From Priestia koreensis (lineage in GTDB: Bacteria; Bacillota; Bacilli; Bacillales; Bacillaceae_H): a stretch of 64,000 nt of DNA. The notes under the pieces were generated by a model. It did not search any database. It was not told the origin of the DNA and worked only from the letters and a program-made list of their open reading frames with translations. The stretch lies in the NCBI RefSeq assembly GCF_001274935.1, contig NZ_LILC01000030.1, positions 124,001 through 188,000 on the forward strand, read 5' to 3'. The translations under genes were made by a program, and so were the position numbers. Below, piece after piece: positions 58,585-64,000 of the stretch; the first letter of the stretch is position 1; each line of letters starts with the position of its first letter.

Positions 58585-59508
58585 TCATCTAGCGCTGCTC
58601 TGCATAAATTCCTCTACCTCTTCTACAGTTGGATAAGAAGTTTGTGTACCTCTTTTTGTCACGCTAAGAGCGGCAAACACGGTCGCTGTTTCAAGTGCTT
58701 GTAGAACATCACGGGTTTTTACAAAGACGTGTGAAAAGCATCCGATAAATGCATCTCCCGCTCCTGTTGTATCGATCGCATTTACTCGGTGCGAAGAAAT
58801 CGATTGGGTACGTTCTTTTGTTACCCACATCACTCCTCTACTTCCCATCGTTACAATGACGTTTTTGACTCCCTTCTCGACCAGCATAGAAGCCGCAGCT
58901 TGGATTTGTTTATCGGTTTCTACAGGCATATCGGTTAAAATTTCGAGCTCACTTTCATTCGGGACGAAGAAATCACATTTACATACGTAATCAAAATCTA
59001 ATTCTTTCGATGCCGGCGCCGGATTTAAGATGACAGGAATTCCATATTCATTCCCGAACTCGATGGCATAGTAAATCGTTTCTAATGGAATTTCAAGTTG
59101 CAGAACAATAAGCGAACACTTTTTCAGCTGTTCAGCCGCCTCATCAATTGCACGTGGAGTCAAATGAGCATTCGCTCCTTTAATGATTAAAATTCGATTT
59201 TTGGACTCTTGATCCACAAATATCGGTGCTACTCCGCTCGACGTTCCGGGAACTTTTTGAGAAAATGCCGTATCAATTCCATATTCCTCAAGGTTACGAA
59301 TCGTATTATCTGCAAACAGATCGTCACCGACTTTCGTGACCATCATCACCTTCGAACCCATTTTAGCTGCCGCTACTGCTTGATTGGCACCTTTCCCGCC
59401 ACATCCAATTTTAAAATCAGGTGCCTCAAGTGTCTCACCTTCTTTTGGCATTTTATTAATGTATGAAATAAGATCGACCATATTCGATCCAATTACTGCG
59501 ATATCCAT
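58585..59508 (-). CDS. deoK: PfkB-family kinase, probable deoxyribokinase
   Basis: 307 aa. Ribokinase fold with GCGGKGANQAVAAAKMG, the anion hole and base DTTGAGDAFIG (Asp252). At the sugar site the E. coli RbsK pattern GSINAD is replaced by GSNMVD, so the ribose-contacting Asn is Met10. Loss of that polar contact fits a sugar lacking the 2-hydroxyl. Together with DeoP/DeoX-like partners and deoC next door, deoxyribokinase is more likely than ribokinase. RBS AAGGAGGG. Confidence 0.75.
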   Translation of the reverse strand: MDIAVIGSNMVDLISYINKMPKEGETLEAPDFKIGCGGKGANQAVAAAKMGSKVMMVTKVGDDLFADNTIRNLEEYGIDTAFSQKVPGTSSGVAPIFVDQESKNRILIIKGANAHLTPRAIDEAAEQLKKCSLIVLQLEIPLETIYYAIEFGNEYGIPVILNPAPASKELDFDYVCKCDFFVPNESELEILTDMPVETDKQIQAAASMLVEKGVKNVIVTMGSRGVMWVTKERTQSISSHRVNAIDTTGAGDAFIGCFSHVFVKTRDVLQALETATVFAALSVTKRGTQTSYPTVEEVEEFMQSSAR

Positions 59509-59521
59509 TCAAAATCCCTCC

Positions 59522-60532
59522 TTATTTTTTACCTGTTCGAACTGTAAATGACCGTTCTTCCCCTGCCCCTAGCTTAATTAGCGTCCCTGACTGCTCAGCT
59601 GCTAAAAAGCCTTCTGGACGGCAAGTAGCTGGTAACACAAACGCACCAACCTGCTGGTCTTCGTTGTACAATAACCATCTTGTTGCATGGTTTAATTCCT
59701 CCGTTGAAAAGGACGTAAACAATGTCACCCCATTTGGTGATGTCATCGTAAATTCTACTTCTGTTCCGTACTGACTTAGCTGATCAGCAAAAAACACAAT
59801 CTCTGGATCATACATGTCTGACTGATTTAACGTCGTCAATACTTCATCTCCAGCTAACAGTCTTTCATTGTAATCCAGCCATTTTTGAGTCGGTTTTACG
59901 TGCTCAGGAATTGATTTTCTAAGTGAAAAGACATCGTCTGGAACAGTTTGTTTCATCACGGCCCCTTCAAGATATGTATAGTTGGTATGACACATGTATT
60001 GTAGCGGCATTTCAACGCCTGCCATATTTTGAACTTTCATTGCAATATCAACATACGTTTGATCCGCAAACATCTCAACAGTCGGGCTTGCTAAATAGTG
60101 ATGACCGAAACCTTTTACATATTCTGTTTCACCACATACTTTAATCCCTGTATCTGTCACCTCTAACCAAGCGCGGTCCATCTCAGCGCAAGCCATTTCT
60201 CCATGCAGTTCATGCTGATCATTAGGACCGGGACAGCCATTACTAATTAATCCCGAATGAAAAGCAAAACAGCCGTATGTATCTACAATGTTCGTTGCCT
60301 TTTTAGGCTGGCGAAACATATTTTTCATCTTTAAATCAATATCGTCAAATTCCAAATCCCAAATAATCTGTCCCATATATGGCAACACAATCATTTTTCC
60401 GTGTGCATTGTTAATTTCTAATGCTTCAATACCTGTTGAATAACGAAAAAGGTGAACGGTTAGCTGATCATTTTTATAAAAAAGCTTCTTCTCTTTAAAA
60501 AAGTCACGCTGTAATTCTATCGTTGCTTTCAT
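59522..60532 (-). CDS. deoX: DUF4432 aldose-1-epimerase-like protein (DeoX-like)
   Basis: 336 aa from ATG 60532, 9 bases after AAAGGA; ATG 60541 abuts the RBS. Galactose-mutarotase-like beta-sandwich with GMIWD-type MIVLPYMGQIIWDLEF, FAFHSGLISNGCPGPNDQHELHGEM, and GFGHHYLASP. In Salmonella deoQKPX the DeoX protein belongs to this family. It may interconvert deoxyribose anomers before phosphorylation. 13 bases before deoK. Confidence 0.7.
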   Translation of the reverse strand: MKATIELQRDFFKEKKLFYKNDQLTVHLFRYSTGIEALEINNAHGKMIVLPYMGQIIWDLEFDDIDLKMKNMFRQPKKATNIVDTYGCFAFHSGLISNGCPGPNDQHELHGEMACAEMDRAWLEVTDTGIKVCGETEYVKGFGHHYLASPTVEMFADQTYVDIAMKVQNMAGVEMPLQYMCHTNYTYLEGAVMKQTVPDDVFSLRKSIPEHVKPTQKWLDYNERLLAGDEVLTTLNQSDMYDPEIVFFADQLSQYGTEVEFTMTSPNGVTLFTSFSTEELNHATRWLLYNEDQQVGAFVLPATCRPEGFLAAEQSGTLIKLGAGEERSFTVRTGKK

Positions 60533-60555
60533 ACTCTTCATTCCTTTCTGATTTA

Positions 60556-60588
60556 GGCAAACCAGATGGCTAGACCATCTGGTTTGCC
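60556..60588. other. Perfect 14-bp hairpin in the deoP-deoX gap
   Basis: GGCAAACCAGATGG, 5-nt loop, CCATCTGGTTTGCC. No U-tract on either side, so it is not an intrinsic terminator; it may stabilise or divide the operon mRNA. Confidence 0.6.
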
Positions 60589-60595
60589 TGCACTT

Positions 60596-61939
60596 CTATT
60601 GAACGATTTCCATTTTTTTAGCCGGTTGAACTGATTTTTGCTTCTTCATTTCTCCGAAGAAATAGAAACCAATGTACACGAAACAGCCAAGTGATACGAT
60701 AAAGGCCATTTGCATAGAGCCTAGCTTATCGGACACAAACTCTTGTAGTGCAGGGATAAATGCGCCTCCTACAATGGACATAACAAGAATTGCGCCTGCC
60801 ATTTCTGTGTAGCGTTTCTCTTTTACTACTTCTAATGTTTCTGCGTAAATTGTTGCCCAGCAAGGACCAAATAACATACTCACACCGATTGCTGCATAAA
60901 CAGCTGTCATATTCGGAACGAGCATAACGTAGACCATTAACCCTGACCCGATAATAGAATATGCAAACAGTACGGTCGAAGATGAAAAACGAGTCATAAG
61001 GAAATTCGCAATAAACTTACCGACAAAGAATGCAGCAAAACTATAAACCATAAAGTTTGAAGCCGTACGCTCATTAATATCTGGATTTAAATCCAGTGCA
61101 AGTCGAATCGTAAATGACCATACCGTTACCTGCATTCCTACATACAAGAACTGTGCGACAATCCCTTTACGAAAGCGAGCATTGCTAGATAAATATTTTA
61201 ATGTATCCATAACCTTCGCAGATTTCTGTGAGCTGCCTTTTTGACTAGCAACAGGCTTACAAACGGGAAATTTCGTAAGAATGAATAGAATTAACACGCC
61301 GACTAGCACAAAAATAATGTATTTATATGGCTGCAACGTATGCTGTAGCATCTGCAATCCAAACGCTTGTGCTTCTGTAGGCGACATTTTCGCCATTTGT
61401 GCCTCCAAGCTTGCGCCTTCTTGGAATACTAAGTATTTTCCAAGCAAAATCCCTGCAATTGATCCTAGAGGATAAAACGTTTGGCTAATGTTAAGACGTA
61501 AAATAGAATACTGACGTGGGCCAATCATTGAGCTGTACGTATTGGCTGCCGTTTCAAGGAAACCTAAACCGATGGCAATTGAAAAAATAGCGAATAAAAA
61601 CATTGTGTATGTAGCCATATGAGAAGCTGGATAAAACAACGTACATCCAACAATATAGAAAAGTAATCCTGTTATAATAGCAAACTTATACGTTGTCTTT
61701 TTAATAACGATTGATGCTGGTATTGCCACTAAAAAGTAACCGCCGTAAAAGGCACTTTGAACCAATGCACTGGCAAAGTCACTTAATTCAAATACATGCT
61801 TAAATTGCGTGATCAAAATATCATTTAAACTTGCAGCAACCGCCCAAAGTGGAAATAGCATAGACAACAAAATAAATTGAAAAATTGGTGTGCGATTTAA
61901 ATACCCATCTGAAAGCTGAATTAACTGTTCATTTCTCAC
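60596..61939 (-). CDS. deoP: FucP-family MFS sugar permease (DeoP-like)
   Basis: 447 aa from GTG 61939, 8 bases after AAGGGG; an ATG at 61948 abuts that RBS. Twelve helices. FucP signatures: LLSMLFPLWAVAASLNDILI in helix 1, SAFYGGYFLVAIPASIVI, LGFLETAANTYSSMIGP, ILRLNISQTFYPLGSIAGILLGK. DeoP of Salmonella, a deoxyribose permease, is a FucP relative. First gene of the deoPXK run. Confidence 0.72.
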   Translation of the reverse strand: MRNEQLIQLSDGYLNRTPIFQFILLSMLFPLWAVAASLNDILITQFKHVFELSDFASALVQSAFYGGYFLVAIPASIVIKKTTYKFAIITGLLFYIVGCTLFYPASHMATYTMFLFAIFSIAIGLGFLETAANTYSSMIGPRQYSILRLNISQTFYPLGSIAGILLGKYLVFQEGASLEAQMAKMSPTEAQAFGLQMLQHTLQPYKYIIFVLVGVLILFILTKFPVCKPVASQKGSSQKSAKVMDTLKYLSSNARFRKGIVAQFLYVGMQVTVWSFTIRLALDLNPDINERTASNFMVYSFAAFFVGKFIANFLMTRFSSSTVLFAYSIIGSGLMVYVMLVPNMTAVYAAIGVSMLFGPCWATIYAETLEVVKEKRYTEMAGAILVMSIVGGAFIPALQEFVSDKLGSMQMAFIVSLGCFVYIGFYFFGEMKKQKSVQPAKKMEIVQ

Positions 61940-61998
61940 ACATAACATCCCCTTGTATAAAAGTTTTTAAGTCTTCTCCCCTTAAATCCAATTCCTTA

Positions 61999-62012
61999 AT
62001 AAAGCGCTTACA
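61999..62012. promoter_or_regulatory. cre-like site between lacI and deoP
   Basis: ATAAAGCGCTTACA, reverse TGTAAGCGCTTTAT, 12 of 14 to the CcpA consensus; 60 bases before the deoP start. Confidence 0.55.
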
Positions 62013-62046
62013 TTTATATGGAAACTGAAAAGGTATTACTACCTCT

Positions 62047-63078
62047 TCAACCTCTACCGTTATGAAATTGAGGCAATCGACAAGATCCTCTTACAATAAG
62101 CTCAGGCGATAACAGATACTCACGTTTCGGCATGGCATCCTTAAACGAGATACGATCATGAAGCAGCTGAAATGCAATTTCCCCGACCGTGTTCATCGGA
62201 CGTGTTACAACGCTTAGCTTTGGTTCCATAAACGTCGCAATATCTACATCGTCAAACCCAATAAAGGAAACCTCTTCTCCTAGCTTCCAACCTAAATCCT
62301 TTAGCGATTTCATACATCCAATAGTCATTAAGTTATTAGAAGAAAAGATAGCCGTTGGTTTATGCTCCGTATGAAACAACTTCTGAGCTGCTTCATAACC
62401 GCTTTTTTCGCTAAAGTCACCTTGTACAATATAACTTTCATTAAGTGGAACATTGTAATCCTCTAATGCCTTTTGATATCCTAGAAATCTCTCTAATCCT
62501 GGTTTTGTATTTTGCGGCCCACAAATAATCGCAATATCACGATGTCCTTGTAGAATAAGGTGTTGCACAGCTTGATAGGTTCCTTTTATGTTGTCGACGA
62601 ACACACTGTCTACCTCGAGCTTTTTAATGCTTCGGTCTACCGCAACAACCGGAATTCCTTGTTCTTGAAGAAGGTTTAGGTGATCACCGTTTTCATTAGC
62701 CGTCGTAATAATGACGCCGTCTACACCACGCTCAATGAAATTTTTAACGATCTCCTCTTCCACAATCGGTGACTCGTTGGTGCTACTTAAAATAGTGAAG
62801 TACTCTTTTTCTCGTGCCTTCTGCTCAATTCCAGCCATTACAAGTGGAAAAAACGGGTTTTTAATGTCAGGCACGATTACACCTATTGTTTTTGTTTCCT
62901 TATTTTTCATCGTTCTGGCAGCGGCATTACGAATATAACCAAGATCTTGAATCGCTTTTACAATACGATCTTCGGTTGCTTTCCGTACTCCACCCTGATT
63001 ATTAATAACTCTTGATACTGTTGCAATTGATACATTTGCAAGCTTTGCTACGTCTTGTATATTTGGCTTAGACTCCAT
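62047..63078 (-). CDS. LacI-family regulator of the deoxyribose cluster
   Basis: 343 aa from ATG 63078 (AGGGGCG upstream); a TTG two codons earlier overlaps the RBS. HTH IQDVAKLANVSIATVSRVINNQG, hinge, and effector domain (IGVIVPDIKNPFFPLVMAGIEQKA, VDGVIITTANE, DIAIICGPQN, FIGFDDVDIATFMEPKLSVVTRP) of CcpA/RbsR type. Located directly upstream of deoP on the same strand, so it is the likely local repressor. Two identical operators precede it. Effector unknown, plausibly a deoxyribose derivative. Confidence 0.85.
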   Translation of the reverse strand: MESKPNIQDVAKLANVSIATVSRVINNQGGVRKATEDRIVKAIQDLGYIRNAAARTMKNKETKTIGVIVPDIKNPFFPLVMAGIEQKAREKEYFTILSSTNESPIVEEEIVKNFIERGVDGVIITTANENGDHLNLLQEQGIPVVAVDRSIKKLEVDSVFVDNIKGTYQAVQHLILQGHRDIAIICGPQNTKPGLERFLGYQKALEDYNVPLNESYIVQGDFSEKSGYEAAQKLFHTEHKPTAIFSSNNLMTIGCMKSLKDLGWKLGEEVSFIGFDDVDIATFMEPKLSVVTRPMNTVGEIAFQLLHDRISFKDAMPKREYLLSPELIVRGSCRLPQFHNGRG

Positions 63079-63097
63079 TTTCAACGCCCCTAAAATG

Positions 63098-63181
63098 TAA
63101 ACGTTTAGATTTTTTAAGAAAAAAATAGATTTATAAAGATTTTAATAGATATTTATCTGAATATATTTATGTAAACGTTTA
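63098..63181. promoter_or_regulatory. Duplicated LacI-type operators before lacI
   Basis: ATGTAAACGTTTAGATTT occurs twice, palindromic cores TAAACGTTTA at 63098-63107 and 63172-63181, 74 bases apart (seven helical turns). This is the arrangement expected for DNA looping by a tetrameric or paired LacI-type repressor. Confidence 0.7.
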
Positions 63182-63373
63182 GATTTCTCTTGGATTTACA
63201 TTAACACCGCCCTAACCAAAAAGCAAGATATTTTTGTATGCGTTTTCAAAATAAAGATTTATTGTACCGTTTATTTCTTATAAGTTTAATTATCTGACGA
63301 TTAACTATTATAGTGGTAAAATAAAGATGAAATTACATAGTCTTACATGAAGGACAATTGGGGAGGAATTACA

Positions 63374-64000
63374 ATGACAACAAAACGTGTAGCGGTAATT
63401 ACAGGCGGTGCAAGCGGAATTGGTCGTCAATCTTGCTTAAAATTCGCTCGTAAAGGGGATCAAGTCGTAGTCGCAGATTTTGATGGTGTTCGTGGGCAAG
63501 AAACGGTAGACCTAATTGCCGCTGAAGGTGGGGAAGCTCTTTTCGTTCAAACAGATGTATCAAAGTTTGAACAAGTAGAGGCTCTCATTGAGGAAACTGT
63601 TAATCGTTTCGGACGCATTGACGTAATGTTCAATAATGCGGGAATTGGTACACCTACACCTGTACTAGATCAAAAACTTGAAGACTACCATCGTATTATT
63701 GATATTAACCAGCACGGGGTTGCTTACGGGATTATTGCAGCTGGTAAAAAAATGCGTGAGCTGAACATTAAAGGGGTTATCATTAACACCACATCCGTAT
63801 TTGGGGTTCTTGCTTCTCCTGGAACATTCGCTTATCACGCAACAAAGGGAGCCGTTAATATGATGACGAAATCAGCAGCTCTTGAGCTTTCTCCTTATGG
63901 AATTCGCGTGGTTGGAGTAGCGCCTGGAGTAGTTGATACACCAATCATTCAAGGTTACAAAGATAAAGGAATTATTGATGCAATGAAAGCAAAAGTAATG
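63374..64000 (+). CDS. Short-chain dehydrogenase/reductase (3' end outside window)
   Basis: 209 residues visible from ATG 63374 (GGGGAGGAAT upstream). NAD(P)-binding TGGASGIG (10-17), NNAG (87-90), catalytic Ser141, Tyr154 and Lys158 (FAYHATKGA), and PGVVDTP. The Asp35 at the end of strand beta2 (VVVADFDG) favours NAD(H). Divergent from the LacI gene across a 295-bp gap. Substrate unknown; the reading frame continues past the window. Confidence 0.88.
   Translation, partial: MTTKRVAVITGGASGIGRQSCLKFARKGDQVVVADFDGVRGQETVDLIAAEGGEALFVQTDVSKFEQVEALIEETVNRFGRIDVMFNNAGIGTPTPVLDQKLEDYHRIIDINQHGVAYGIIAAGKKMRELNIKGVIINTTSVFGVLASPGTFAYHATKGAVNMMTKSAALELSPYGIRVVGVAPGVVDTPIIQGYKDKGIIDAMKAKVM

Overview
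This is a low-GC Firmicutes window, almost certainly from a Bacillaceae genome of the Bacillus/Priestia type. The evidence is strong AGGAGG-like ribosome binding sites, CcpA-type cre sites, intrinsic terminators at nearly every convergent junction, and close homologues of B. subtilis genes (MdxEFG/YvdJ, HxlR-HxlAB, GlpP, DeoR-DeoC-Cdd-NupC, RsbR-type STAS, CitS/T). It is a nutrient-acquisition segment of the chromosome. I found no tRNA, rRNA, CRISPR array or prophage. Mobile DNA is limited to one IS1182-type transposase remnant and an adjacent GC-rich repeat near 51.5-51.9 kb.

Layout. 1-1.1 kb: 3' end of a CstA peptide/pyruvate transporter with its small YbdD/YjiX partner. 1.3-6.7 kb: two tandem paralogous secreted beta-propeller proteins of unknown role. 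6.7-12.8 kb: maltodextrin uptake (mdxE-mdxF-mdxG, LacI regulator, YvdJ-like DUF1189 protein) with no ATPase gene of its own. 13-13.6 kb: pyrrolidone-carboxylate peptidase. 13.6-19.5 kb: glpP-ugpC-ugpA-ugpE-ugpB-ugpQ, a glycerol-3-phosphate/glycerophosphodiester scavenging operon whose leader carries a GlpP-type terminator below four PhoP-like boxes. 19.5-22.7 kb: TPP-riboswitch-controlled ThiXYZ precursor transporter. 22.8-29.9 kb: DinB-like protein, 3D-domain cell-wall protein, PepSY-type membrane protein, an OmpR-type two-component system, a secreted protein of seven exact 28-residue repeats, and an RsbR-like STAS protein. 29.9-32.1 kb: Bcr/CflA efflux pump and MerR regulator with a textbook 19-bp-spacer promoter. 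32.2-39.7 kb: CitS/CitT-like two-component system, HxlR/HxlAB formaldehyde module, and TctCBA tricarboxylate transporter. 39.8-45.5 kb: a three-component sugar-sensing system (anchored binding protein, YesM-type kinase, YesN-type regulator) next to a sodium:solute symporter and a small two-helix protein. 45.6-50.2 kb: a TPR-dynamin-type GTPase, a GIY-YIG protein, a DUF2087 regulator and an excisionase-like HTH protein. 50.4-54.4 kb: 2-hydroxyacid dehydrogenase, alpha/beta hydrolase, GNAT and an AmiS/UreI channel. 54.5-63.1 kb: nupC-cdd-deoC-deoR beside a deoP-deoX-deoK-like cluster and a LacI regulator, together a complete deoxyribonucleoside and deoxyribose salvage locus. 63.4 kb to the end: a truncated SDR dehydrogenase.

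Most of the genes form self-contained sensor-transporter-enzyme modules, and at least seven of them carry cre-like sites, so carbon catabolite control appears to be the common layer. The most informative observations are the combined PhoP-box plus GlpP-antitermination architecture of the ugp operon, the deoxyribose locus (with Met at the position where ribokinase has its ribose-contacting Asn), the three-component system paired with an SSS symporter, the 28-residue repeat protein, and the MerR promoter that overlaps the regulator's own stop codon. Function calls rest on reading the sequence and remembered family knowledge; no database search was possible.
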